From Candidatus Lloydbacteria bacterium RIFCSPLOWO2_01_FULL_50_20 (GTDB lineage: Bacteria; Patescibacteriota; Minisyncoccia; Phycocordibacterales; UBA6899), in contig MHLP01000038.1 in the NCBI GenBank assembly GCA_001821435.1, positions 1 through 48,555 of the forward strand: a stretch of 48,555 nt of DNA, in the 5' to 3' direction. Within the stretch, counting starts at the first letter, position 1; every line of letters begins with the position of its first letter. The notes beneath the pieces are model-generated. The model ran no database searches and was not told where the DNA came from. It was given only the letters and a program-made list of their open reading frames with translations. The position numbers and the translations under genes were made by a program. Below are positions 41,258 to 48,555 of this stretch, piece by piece.

Positions 41258-42496
41258 TTACACCGGCAAATTCGCCGGCGGTTCGCCTTTGCGTGATTCT
41301 ATTCGCGTGAATGTCGGAGTTTCCGCAACGCCGCCTGGAAAATGATAGATCGTCGCAAGTTCCTCAGTGTTTAGGACGAATGGCTGTTTCTTGTAAGGCG
41401 GATGGAACCACGAGCGCCGCACATATGCATCAAACATCTTCTTCTTTTTTCTTGCGCCGCGTATGCCGTGAAAATCCTGCCACGGATAATCGAAACCAGT
41501 CGATCCGGTCGGACGAAAACCGTTTAAGTCTTGCGAGCTGTATTGCTGAAAAGCATTCCTGATGCCCGATTTATTCGTCCGGTCATACTGTTCTTTTTTG
41601 GCGATATAGACCGCGCGAATGCCCGTATCAAAACCGACTTTGCCGAGCGAACGCTCGATAGCATGTATGACCTCAGCCTGCCTTTTTGTTGCACGCATTC
41701 CCGTTTCACCCGCATATTTATCCTGGAGGTCCTGTATGAGTTTCTTTCCTTCCTCCTGCCAATTATGGCGTCCGAAGTATTTTCCCGGGGTCTTGTAACG
41801 CTTTCCGTTCACCTGGAGCAGGATCTGAATCCATATCTGTTGACCGCGCCCGACTCCCCCGAGAAATTCAATGAGCGAAGTGATCGGATCGCTCTTGTTC
41901 TCTTCATCGGTCATCGTTGAGTCAAGTCCGTAATCAATATATGTTTTAATAGGATACGGGTCGGGCTTATTCAGTTTGAACACGCAACCCCACAAACTCC
42001 ACTCCTGCTCTTGACCGATGTATGACGCAAGCGAGACATAGTCCTTCACCTCGTGCACCTCGACATCGGGATACTGCGCATAAATGGTCGACTCGATGAT
42101 CCGCTTATACTTCGCAGGGGTGCGAATGAGAAACTTCACCGCACCCTCAATGGAAACGAGCTCAAGCGAGAACCATGGTCGGACCATTCCCAGCCACCAG
42201 CGTTCATACCAATTTGAAATATCGGGCTGGTAGAACGCCTGGAGCACCAATTCCATGGCGATGGGTGTTTTTCCGATGACGCGCGGTAATTTGACCTCGA
42301 GAAGGATAAAATCGAAATTTTTCGCGATAAATTTCGCCTGAACATAGTTCAGCCACAATTTTTGTGCAAGCCAGACGGATAAAACCGGACCCCAGATAAA
42401 TGCGGTAAACGCGAAGATCTCATAGACCTGCGTCATGACCCGAAAAACTGTTGTGTCGAAAAGTGATGTAAATGGCGCAAACATGGGTGTGCTCAA
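41258..42496 (-). CDS. Large membrane-proximal protein with TraG/VirD4-like C-terminal tail
   Basis: A 412-residue protein with one N-terminal membrane helix (about 24-48) and a large cytoplasmic part. The centre contains strands (FILLEVKLPRVIGKTPIAME; VKFLIRTPAKYKRIIESTIY; VEVHEVKDYV). The end, NTEELATIYHFPGGVAETPT, resembles a segment I recall just before the ATPase core of TraG/VirD4-like and DUF87 proteins, but there is no Walker A here. I believe it belongs to a Patescibacteria family (DUF8128-like) sometimes next to type IV secretion ATPases. Six bases upstream of mltG, so it may act at the envelope. Confidence 0.6.
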   Translation of the reverse strand: MSTPMFAPFTSLFDTTVFRVMTQVYEIFAFTAFIWGPVLSVWLAQKLWLNYVQAKFIAKNFDFILLEVKLPRVIGKTPIAMELVLQAFYQPDISNWYERWWLGMVRPWFSLELVSIEGAVKFLIRTPAKYKRIIESTIYAQYPDVEVHEVKDYVSLASYIGQEQEWSLWGCVFKLNKPDPYPIKTYIDYGLDSTMTDEENKSDPITSLIEFLGGVGRGQQIWIQILLQVNGKRYKTPGKYFGRHNWQEEGKKLIQDLQDKYAGETGMRATKRQAEVIHAIERSLGKVGFDTGIRAVYIAKKEQYDRTNKSGIRNAFQQYSSQDLNGFRPTGSTGFDYPWQDFHGIRGARKKKKMFDAYVRRSWFHPPYKKQPFVLNTEELATIYHFPGGVAETPTFTRIESRKGEPPANLPV

Positions 42497-42538
42497 GTAT
42501 ATCGCATGCGGAAAGAATGGGGAATCACCAATAAGAAA

Positions 42539-42564
42539 GAACCGCCTCTCTTAAGGGGCGGTTC
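42539..42564 (-). terminator. Intrinsic terminator after the sigma4/HARE gene
   Basis: GAACCGCC pairs with GGCGGTTC with a short loop. On the minus strand it is followed by TTTCTTATT. Seventeen bases after the stop codon of the 42581 gene. Confidence 0.8.
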
Positions 42565-42580
42565 TCATTTACTGTGAAGC

Positions 42581-43615
42581 TCAGGCAACGACATATTTTC
42601 CCTCCTTGTTCTTTTTGAAATATTTCGGGTCTTGCAGATTCACCAGAATGGTGTTCGGTTTGACATAGCGCTCACGCATGACCTTCTCGATGATCTCCTC
42701 GCGCGAAAGCGGGCCGTTCTTTTTGATGATATCCGCGATCACGTCGCGAACGACACCGGTCGAGTATCCCCATTCGGAAAGCGCATAAAGGCCTCGTCCC
42801 ACCAGCACGAACCGCTTATCCTTGATGAGCTCATTGTGCGTCGTCGCGATATGCGCACGTTTGTCAAAATGTTCTCCGATAGCCTTCGCCACTTCCGTAA
42901 AGTGCATCGGTGAACCGTGCTTGCGAAGAACGAGAAATGCATAATCCCGGACACCGCGGGCGTTGACATTCGGCGAGTGCGCCATGCCCCATTCGCCGAG
43001 CGGATTTTTGCCGATCTTTTTTGAAAGGGAAAGCCAGCGTCGGAGGATCTCTTCGTTCTTATATTCCTCAGAAACGTCTTTCAGGTGTGAAAGAAAGCGC
43101 TCCACCATTTTCGCTTCTTCGATGAGCTCGTCGTCCGAAAGGGATGCATAGAGTTTCCGCAGTGATTCGTGCACCTTTCCGGCGGTATCATGGTCGGCGC
43201 TCCAGCGATGGGTGAATTCTTCGTCTTCTTTATGCTTTACAAAAAGATCTCCGAGGACAAGTAAAAAATGAACATGGTTTTGCGTACCCTTATCAGGAGC
43301 AAGACTCTCCAGAAAATCGTGTTCCGGCACCAAACCACCCTGTGAAAGCATCACTCTTTGCAATTCCTCGAGCGTCAGAAGTTCAGCCTTGAAGACGTCG
43401 GATTTGCGGATCGAGGCAAGTGCAAAATTTTCGATCTGCCGAACACGTTCGCGGGTGATCCCGTAACTCTCACCGATGGCTTCGAGGGTCATCTTCTTCG
43501 TCTCAGCGCCGAGACCATAGCGCTTTGTGATGACATCCTGAGCTCGCCTAGGCAAAACAGAAAGAAAATGCTTTGTAACCTGCTTTGGTTTAAACGTGAT
43601 TTGTGCCGTACTCAT
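42581..43615 (-). CDS. Sigma-70 region 4-like and HARE-HTH regulator
   Basis: A 344-residue DNA-binding protein. Residues about 20-70 form a sigma region 4 helix-turn-helix: LPRRAQDVITKRYGLG, then TLEAIGESYGITRERVRQIE, almost identical in pattern to primary sigma factors. No sigma region 2 is present. The C-terminal part is a HARE-HTH/ASXL-like winged helix (HGSPMHFTEVAKAIGEHFDK and VLVGRGLYALSEWGY), followed by another HTH (NGPLSREEIIEKVM). Probably a transcription factor or polymerase-associated protein with a dual DNA contact. A terminator follows and a long leader precedes it. Confidence 0.8.
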   Translation of the reverse strand: MSTAQITFKPKQVTKHFLSVLPRRAQDVITKRYGLGAETKKMTLEAIGESYGITRERVRQIENFALASIRKSDVFKAELLTLEELQRVMLSQGGLVPEHDFLESLAPDKGTQNHVHFLLVLGDLFVKHKEDEEFTHRWSADHDTAGKVHESLRKLYASLSDDELIEEAKMVERFLSHLKDVSEEYKNEEILRRWLSLSKKIGKNPLGEWGMAHSPNVNARGVRDYAFLVLRKHGSPMHFTEVAKAIGEHFDKRAHIATTHNELIKDKRFVLVGRGLYALSEWGYSTGVVRDVIADIIKKNGPLSREEIIEKVMRERYVKPNTILVNLQDPKYFKKNKEGKYVVA

Positions 43616-43629
43616 AAACTGATGAATAA

Positions 43630-43842
43630 TTAAAAATTCTTGTCCTCAGGATCATCCTCGAAATAACGACAGCTGAGAATAAAAACATAAATAAATGACC
43701 AGCATTGACTCTGTGAGTGGTCTGATGTGGGACCTCCACAGCGGCGGTCCTTCTGTAAGCCCTCGGGAACATTCTCATCCTTCCTGAGACCATGACGAAA
43801 GATCGACCCTGTAGCAGATCCCGACTTTCGGATATCCACCAC
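43630..43842 (-). CDS. Possible 70-residue protein in the leader of the sigma4/HARE gene
   Basis: A GTG-initiated frame encodes VVDIRKSGSATGSIFRHGL near its start and ends YFEDDPEDKNF. The charged, acidic end looks protein-like, and GGAG lies about nine bases upstream. No family is recognised, and other frames here are open too. It could be a leader peptide or chance. Confidence 0.25.
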   Translation of the reverse strand: MVDIRKSGSATGSIFRHGLRKDENVPEGLQKDRRCGGPTSDHSQSQCWSFIYVFILSCRYFEDDPEDKNF

Positions 43843-43944
43843 GACATCATCTCCACAGTGATCCTTTTGAAGAATATGTCGAACTCTTCTTACCGAGACT
43901 CACCATAGGGTTGACAATTTTCTTCCAATACTCGGTTATGCTTA

Positions 43945-43972
43945 GTTTTAGCATTACCAAAATCCTTGTCAA
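43945..43972 (-). promoter_or_regulatory. Promoter of the sigma4/HARE gene
   Basis: Minus strand: TTGACA (43967-43972), 16 bases, TAAAAC (43945-43950) with TG before it (extended -10). It implies a leader of about 320 bases. Confidence 0.55.
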
Positions 43973-44110
43973 GTACCACCAGAGAAAATACTGCTCTATG
44001 TCAAAAGGGCTTAAAAGATGAGGATTCTGTGAATTCGCACACGCGCACCGAATATGATCTTCACATGCGATACGCAAAGGAACATATTGCAGTTGCGAGA
44101 AAATACATTT

Positions 44111-46594
44111 TTAATGAATGACGATATTCAGGATCTTGCCCGGAATATAGATCAATTTTATCGGCGTCTTTCCCTCGAGCCATTTGTGGACAAACGGTCG
44201 TGCGAGCGCGGCTTTCTTTACTTCTTCTTCACCGGTATTGCGGGGTGAAGAAAATGTATCTCTCAGTTTTCCATTTACCTGAACGGCGATCGTCATTTCG
44301 TCCGAAAGAATTTTCTCCGGATCGAATAACGGCCATTGTTCATTGTCGAGCGAAGTCTCTTGACCAAGTTCCTCCCAGAGTTCATTGGCGACGTGGGGAG
44401 CGAACGGCGCAAGCAGACGAACAAAAGAACATAAAGCGTGAGAAGGGACTTTCTCAAGTTTCTCGAGATGATTCAAGAGGATCATGAGCTGTGAGATCGC
44501 CGTGTTAAAAGCGAATCCTTCGATATCCTCCCCGACTTTTTTGATGGTCTGATTGAGCAGCAATTCCGTATCTTTTCCCGAAGCAACTTCACGATGCGCT
44601 CTCTCTTTTAATCTCCAGATACGCTCAATGAACCTCCTCGCACCAACGAGGTTGTCCGTCGACCATGCGATCGCCTGTCCGAAAGGCCCCATGAACATCT
44701 CATAGATGCGCAGAGAATCAGCGCCGAATTGTTCGATGATGTCATCAGGATTAATGACGTTTCCCAGCCTCTTGCTCATCTTCACTCCGCCCTCGCCAAG
44801 TACAAGCCCAACGCCTTTTCTCCGGGTGAACGGCTCGAGAGTCGAGACAACGCCAATGTCGAAAAGAAATTTATGCCAAAATCGCGCATAGATAAGATGG
44901 CGCGTTACGTGCTCCGCTCCGCCGACATAGACGTCAACGGGTGCCCAGTATTTTTCCTTGTCTTTGCCGACAAGCGCGTCAGCATTTTTTGGGTCCATGA
45001 ACCGCAGATAGTACCAGGATGAACCAGCCCACTGCGGCATGGTATTCGTCTCGCGGCGGAATATTTTTGTTTCTGTACCTTTCAGCGCATCTTTCTCTTC
45101 TGCTATTTTGAATGTTCCGCGTTCGGTGATATATCCCTTTGCATTGACCCAATCGGAGATATCCGCAAGCGGCGACTCTCCTGTCCCGGTCGGAGCGTAC
45201 GATCTCACCTCTGGTAAGACGACCGGCAGATCGCGCTCATCGACGGGATACACTTTTCCGCTTTCGTCGTGCACGACGGGGATCGGTTCTCCCCAATAGC
45301 GCTGACGCGAGAAGACCCAGTCCTTTAGGCGATATTGTTTTGTCATTTTTCCGCCGATAAATGCAGTGATCGCCTTTTTTGCATCATCGGAAAACATGCC
45401 GGTGAATTTTCCGGATTCCACAAGATGCCCCGAGCCGGCGTACGCCTCATCCAGTATCGGGCAATGTGAAGCGGGATAATTCGGGCAAATGACCATACGT
45501 ATCGGGAGCTTATACTTCTTCGCGAACGCAAAATCGCGTTCGTCGTGCGCGGGCACCGCCATGATCGCGCCGGATCCATAGCCCGAGAGAACATAATTGG
45601 CGATCCATATGGGGATCTTTTCATTATTTGCGGGGTTGACCGCGAAAACGCCGGTCGCAATGCCTTCTTTTTCCGGTACCTCATCAAATGACCGATTTGC
45701 CTCGGCTTTGAGGGTTCTCTCGATGAATGCGTGAACTTCCATACTGGCCTCCCAGCCCGCATCGAGCCATTGCTTCGCAAGTTCAGCCGATATGGCGACG
45801 AACGTGGCGCCGAAAAGCGTGTCGGGGCGCGTAGTGAACACGCTAATATCCTGAATTAAAAATTTTTCTGGCAACTGGCCGCTGGAAACTAAAAACTGGA
45901 TTTGCGCTCCCTCGCTGCGCCCGATCCAATTCCGCTGCGCCTCTTTGATCGCTTCGGACCATTCGGGAAGCGTCTCAAGATCGTCAATGAGCCGGTCGGC
46001 GTAATCAGTGATGCGGATCATCCACTGACGCATCGGTTTTTTCACCACCGGCGTATCGCAGCGCTCGCAGTTATTTCCCTCAAGATCTTCGTTCGCAAGA
46101 CCCGTCTGGCATGTCATGCACCAATTGATCGGTTCGAAGGATTGAAACGCAAGCCCTTTCTCAAACATTTTAATGAACGCCCATTGCGTCCACTTGTAGT
46201 AGAAAGGATCGGTGGTGTTCACCTCGCGCTCCCAGTCATAGGAAAGTCCGACGCACTCCATCTGCTCACGATAGCGCTCGGTATTTTTCTTCACTGATGC
46301 GGAAGGATGCACTTTATTCTTGATCGCAAATTGCTCGGCGGGAAGACCAAAGGCATCCCACCCGCTCGGAAAAAGCACATTGTATCCCTGCATGCGTTTC
46401 ATGCGCGCATACACATCGCTCGCAGTATAGATACGGGTGTGTCCGGTGTGGAGTCCTTCGCCTGAGGGATACGGAAACTCACCCAACACATAACATTTGG
46501 GTTTTTTCGGGTCGTCTCTGGTGCGGCTCAGGCCGAACTCCTTCCATTTCTTTTGCCATTTCGCCTCGATTTTCTTTGGATCGTATTCCTTCAT
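44111..46594 (-). CDS. leuS: Leucyl-tRNA synthetase
   Basis: Charges tRNA-Leu; class I enzyme of 827 residues. EFPYPSGEGLHTGHTRIYTA contains the HIGH motif (HTGH), CMTCQTGLANEDLEGNNCER with a second CxxC the zinc knuckle, VFTTRPDTLFGATFVAIS and VPAHDERDFAFAKKY the CP1 editing domain, and GVKMSKRLGN the KMSKS loop. Residues about 235-248 (LVSSGQLPEKFLIQ) are extra compared with the usual IGRSEGAxIxFxV...IxVFTTRPDT, encoded by a CTGGCAACTGGC repeat. A TATTAT box lies nine bases before the ATG: leaderless-type start. Confidence 0.97.
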   Translation of the reverse strand: MKEYDPKKIEAKWQKKWKEFGLSRTRDDPKKPKCYVLGEFPYPSGEGLHTGHTRIYTASDVYARMKRMQGYNVLFPSGWDAFGLPAEQFAIKNKVHPSASVKKNTERYREQMECVGLSYDWEREVNTTDPFYYKWTQWAFIKMFEKGLAFQSFEPINWCMTCQTGLANEDLEGNNCERCDTPVVKKPMRQWMIRITDYADRLIDDLETLPEWSEAIKEAQRNWIGRSEGAQIQFLVSSGQLPEKFLIQDISVFTTRPDTLFGATFVAISAELAKQWLDAGWEASMEVHAFIERTLKAEANRSFDEVPEKEGIATGVFAVNPANNEKIPIWIANYVLSGYGSGAIMAVPAHDERDFAFAKKYKLPIRMVICPNYPASHCPILDEAYAGSGHLVESGKFTGMFSDDAKKAITAFIGGKMTKQYRLKDWVFSRQRYWGEPIPVVHDESGKVYPVDERDLPVVLPEVRSYAPTGTGESPLADISDWVNAKGYITERGTFKIAEEKDALKGTETKIFRRETNTMPQWAGSSWYYLRFMDPKNADALVGKDKEKYWAPVDVYVGGAEHVTRHLIYARFWHKFLFDIGVVSTLEPFTRRKGVGLVLGEGGVKMSKRLGNVINPDDIIEQFGADSLRIYEMFMGPFGQAIAWSTDNLVGARRFIERIWRLKERAHREVASGKDTELLLNQTIKKVGEDIEGFAFNTAISQLMILLNHLEKLEKVPSHALCSFVRLLAPFAPHVANELWEELGQETSLDNEQWPLFDPEKILSDEMTIAVQVNGKLRDTFSSPRNTGEEEVKKAALARPFVHKWLEGKTPIKLIYIPGKILNIVIH
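45868..45890. repeat. In-frame CTGGCAACTGGC insertion in leuS
   Basis: CTGGCAACTGGC at 45868-45879 is identical to 37584-37595 in mnmA, and the following CGCTGGAAACT extends the family. It encodes SSGQLP, part of about 14 extra residues at the border of the editing domain. Confidence 0.7.
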
Positions 46595-46640
46595 TGAGCC
46601 TTAATAATACTCGCAAAATAGGCCTCTCTGCAAATAGTAC

Positions 46641-46669
46641 TAGACAAACATCAAAATTAATGATATAGT
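46641..46669 (+). promoter_or_regulatory. Promoter of the 46703 small gene
   Basis: TAGACA (46641-46646), 17 bases, TATAGT (46664-46669). Transcription would start near 46676, leaving a leader of about 27 bases with AAAGGAGAG. Confidence 0.75.
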
Positions 46670-46702
46670 TTTTGCAGTTCGCCATGCCCCAAAGGAGAGA
46701 CC

Positions 46703-46816
46703 ATGGAAATCGTCTGCGGTTACCTGCCCGCCGAAGGTCGCCGCCACAACTACCTCACGTTGGGCGGCATCTGCCAGGAATGTGCCTGGGATGAGATCGA
46801 CGCAGCGAAACACTGA
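46703..46816 (+). CDS. Small protein, 37 residues, with zinc-ligand-like cysteines
   Basis: Begins MEIVCGYLPAEGRRHNYLTL and continues GGICQECAWDEIDAAKH. A strong AAAGGAGAG six or so bases before the ATG, a promoter with exact 17-base spacing and a perfect hairpin after the stop argue for a real gene. Cysteines at 5, 24 and 27 (CxxC) with histidines at 15 and 37 could bind a metal, though the spacing is not that of a known zinc ribbon. No family recognised. It is an autonomous plus-strand unit between leuS and ychF. Confidence 0.65.
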   Translation: MEIVCGYLPAEGRRHNYLTLGGICQECAWDEIDAAKH

Positions 46817-46830
46817 CGCCCCGTTCTTCC

Positions 46831-46868
46831 GCGTCAAAAGCCGCCCCTCAAAGGGCGGCTTTTGACGC
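46831..46868. terminator. Bidirectional terminator between the 46703 gene and ychF
   Basis: GCGTCAAAAGCCGCCC and GGGCGGCTTTTGACGC form a perfect 16-bp stem with a six-base loop. A/T tracts inside the stem give a U-tract in either direction. It serves the convergent ends of the small gene and ychF. Confidence 0.9.
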
Positions 46869-46874
46869 TCTCGC

Positions 46875-47972
46875 TTAGATCTTAAACTCAACGACGTCTC
46901 CGTCTTTCACAATATATTCTTTTCCTTCTGTGCGAACGAGGCCCTTCTCCCGAGCGGCAGCATATGATCCCGCCTCAAGAAGTGTTTTCCAATTGATGAC
47001 CTCGGCGCGAATAAATTTATCGCGGAAGTCGGTGTGGATTGCCATTCCAGCGACCGGTGCGGTACTTCCCGCGTTGATCGTCCATGCGCGGCTTTCATCT
47101 TCTCCGGTAGTGAAATAGGTCATCAAGCCCAGCAACTTATATGCCGCGACAATAAGCTCGTCGACGCCGTCACCTTTTACGCCAAGTTCTTGCGCAAATG
47201 TTTTCTTCTCCTCGCCCTCAAATTCGTTGAGTTCCTCCTCAATTTTCGCGTCGACGATCACGTAGGAGTCTCCGCGATCTTTGAAGAAAGCAAGTAATTT
47301 TTGAAAACGCTCGTCATTCGTTTCATCGAGATTTTTTCCGCCGGCTTTTTTGTTGAGAATATAGAGAATGGGTTTTGCGGTAAGCAAATTGAGCTGTTTC
47401 ACGATCTTTCCCTCTTCTTCGTCGAGCAATGCCGAGGAAGCGAGCCGTTCACCCTCAAGTACGGCTCTCACCTTGGTGAGCGCGGAGTGTTCTTTGACGG
47501 CTGCTTTGTCATTGCGCCGCACATCGCGCCCGATATTTTCCATGCGTTTCGTTACCGTTTGGAGGTCTGCAAGAATAAGTTCAAGATTGATCGTCTCGAC
47601 ATCGCCCAGAGGATCGATCTTCCCGTTCACATGAATGATTTCATCGTCCTCAAAAATGCGTACGACTTCGCCGATCGCGCTCGTTTCACGGATGTTCGCA
47701 AGGAATTGATTACCTAATCCTTCGCCTTCCGATGCTCCTTTTACCAGTCCGGCGATATCGACGAATTCGACGATCGCGGGGATGGTTTTTTTTGAAGAAG
47801 AGAATTTGGCAAGCTGCCACAGACGCTCATCGGGAACAGTAACGATACCCACCGACGGGTCAATGGTACAGAACGGGTAATTCGCGGTTTCCGCGCCCTT
47901 CTTGGTGAGGGCATTAAAGAGCGTCGATTTCCCGACATTCGGTAGCCCAACAATGCCTACAGATAATGACAT
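46875..47972 (-). CDS. ychF: Ribosome-binding ATPase YchF (Obg-like)
   Basis: An OLA1/YchF-family P-loop ATPase that associates with ribosomes. SVGIVGLPNVGKSTLFNALT is the Walker A region, followed by NYPFCTIDPSVGIVTVPDER (switch I), VDIAGLVKGASEGEGLGNQF (switch II) and NKKAG in place of NKxD. A coiled-coil insert and a TGS domain (FIRAEVINWKTLLEAG near the C-terminus) complete it. 365 residues is standard. A TTGTTA-16-TAGTAT promoter ends six bases before the ATG, so the message is probably leaderless. Ends at the bidirectional hairpin. Confidence 0.97.
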   Translation of the reverse strand: MSLSVGIVGLPNVGKSTLFNALTKKGAETANYPFCTIDPSVGIVTVPDERLWQLAKFSSSKKTIPAIVEFVDIAGLVKGASEGEGLGNQFLANIRETSAIGEVVRIFEDDEIIHVNGKIDPLGDVETINLELILADLQTVTKRMENIGRDVRRNDKAAVKEHSALTKVRAVLEGERLASSALLDEEEGKIVKQLNLLTAKPILYILNKKAGGKNLDETNDERFQKLLAFFKDRGDSYVIVDAKIEEELNEFEGEEKKTFAQELGVKGDGVDELIVAAYKLLGLMTYFTTGEDESRAWTINAGSTAPVAGMAIHTDFRDKFIRAEVINWKTLLEAGSYAAAREKGLVRTEGKEYIVKDGDVVEFKI

Positions 47973-48009
47973 ACCGACATACTAGCTCACTCTTTCTAAA
48001 TAACAAAAT

Positions 48010-48031
48010 CCCCCACGAAGCATCGTGGGGG
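48010..48031 (-). terminator. Intrinsic terminator downstream of the start-less frame
   Basis: CCCCCACG pairs with CGTGGGGG around AAGCAT. On the minus strand it is followed by ATTTTGTTATTT. It lies seven bases after the stop at 48038. Confidence 0.85.
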
Positions 48032-48037
48032 TGTAAA

Positions 48038-48517
48038 CTAAAAATATGCATCAAGGCGCTCACGCAATGTTGGTGGTATTTTTTTCTTTATCTTCTCGGG
48101 CAGAACATTATACAAGCTGATCTCACATGAGTGATCTTTCCCGTAGATCGACAGAAGTTTTTCCCTCAGCAAGTGATTCATTGTTGTTATCCCCTCCGCA
48201 ATATATGTCTTATCCGAGAGTACGAATGGATCAAGCAGAAGGTTGAATAACTGTATATTCGGAAAGAACTCAGATCCTTCTTCTGTGTACGCGAAGAAAT
48301 CAAGTATGGTGCCACCCGCGACTTTTTTCGGATTTTTACCAACCTCTTTTTCGACACCCCTCAGACTTCGGAATGTTTGTGTGTCTGCGCGTGCCTCCAG
48401 TGGTTTTCCTGCGCCGTCGGTTAGGTCACTTCGAAACGTCCGTACTCCACCACGAAAATGAGGGCTTAATAGTAAATTTGTGAGGCTAATATCATGATAA
48501 GGTGGCTCTATTAAGAG
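48038..48517 (-). pseudogene. Open frame of 159 codons without a start codon
   Basis: The frame reads PYHDISLTNLLLSPHFRGGV early, then KNPKKVAGGTILDFFAYTEE, and ends PPTLRERLDAYF. Composition is clearly protein-like and an intrinsic terminator follows. However, no ATG, GTG or TTG occurs in frame before an internal ATG that would leave only 47 residues, and a TAG closes the frame at 48518. It is therefore 5'-damaged, frameshifted upstream, or begins at a non-standard codon. No family recognised. Near the window edge. Confidence 0.5.
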
Positions 48518-48555
48518 CTAGTTGAGTAAATAATTATGACGCAATTTAAAAAAAC

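Larger units (their letters stand above)
43616..44110. other. Long spacer between leuS and the sigma4/HARE gene
   Basis: Nearly 500 bases without a firm gene. It contains a promoter pointing at the sigma4/HARE gene (43945-43972), so an mRNA leader of about 320 bases, a possible 70-residue frame (43630-43842) and pairing segments including GGTCT/AGACC enclosing GGACC/GGTCC near 43710-43795. A second TTGACA on the plus strand (43912-43917) has no good -10. Confidence 0.5.

Noticed and set aside
43590..43856. 88-codon minus-strand frame overlapping the start of the sigma4/HARE gene
   Set aside because: Composition is poor and it overlaps the regulator's start; the 43630-43842 frame is the better, still weak, candidate.

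Overview
The window looks like a chromosomal segment of a member of the Candidate Phyla Radiation (Patescibacteria), most probably a parcubacterial lineage. The reasons are the many short hypothetical proteins, streamlined housekeeping proteins (an AspRS without the GAD insertion, an AlaRS ending after its editing domain, a short uL13), and several families I associate with these genomes: a DUF2914-type membrane protein, a baseplate-J-like membrane protein next to a PilM/FtsA-like ATPase, and a sigma4/HARE-HTH protein. TGA is used as a stop, so code 11 applies. These assignments come from reading the sequence; no database search was run.

Layout. Almost all genes lie on the minus strand. 1-6.6 kb: a truncated Nudix gene, DUF2914-type, SDR and patatin-like (YjjU-type) genes, small hypotheticals, a remnant of an ABC-2 permease and a transglutaminase-like protein. 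6.7-15 kb: aspS, trpS, then dnaJ, dnaK and grpE, interrupted by small plus-strand genes. 15-20 kb: the translation cluster, transcribed infA-rpmJ-rpsM-rpsK-rpsD-rpoA-rplQ-rplM-rpsI. 20-28 kb: a cell-surface block with a 1500-residue secreted PA14/ASH protein, a DUF5666-like membrane protein, the baseplate-J-like membrane protein and a PilM/FtsA-like ATPase. 28-36.7 kb: alaS, tsaC, two related hypotheticals, pyrH, a CNNM/DUF21-CBS protein, galU, mgtC, an ATP-cone/nuclease protein and an anchored hypothetical. 36.8-42.5 kb: mnmA, a DnaQ-like exonuclease, murC, mltG and a large membrane protein. 42.5-48.5 kb: a sigma4/HARE protein, leuS, ychF and a start-less open frame.

Three themes cut across the window. 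First, many minus-strand genes carry a -10 box 6-10 nt before the start codon and no Shine-Dalgarno sequence, which suggests leaderless mRNAs. By contrast, small plus-strand genes (9494, 11803, 30121, 46703) have promoter boxes, leaders, mostly good Shine-Dalgarno sites and their own terminators, like autonomous 'moron' units. Second, several families of short palindromic or tandem repeats lie between genes and, strikingly, in frame inside aspS, dnaK, mnmA (twice), leuS and the exonuclease gene. Third, the PilM-like/baseplate-J-like pair next to a giant secreted adhesin-like protein is a candidate for an undescribed surface system. No rRNA, tRNA, CRISPR array or intact transposase gene was seen.
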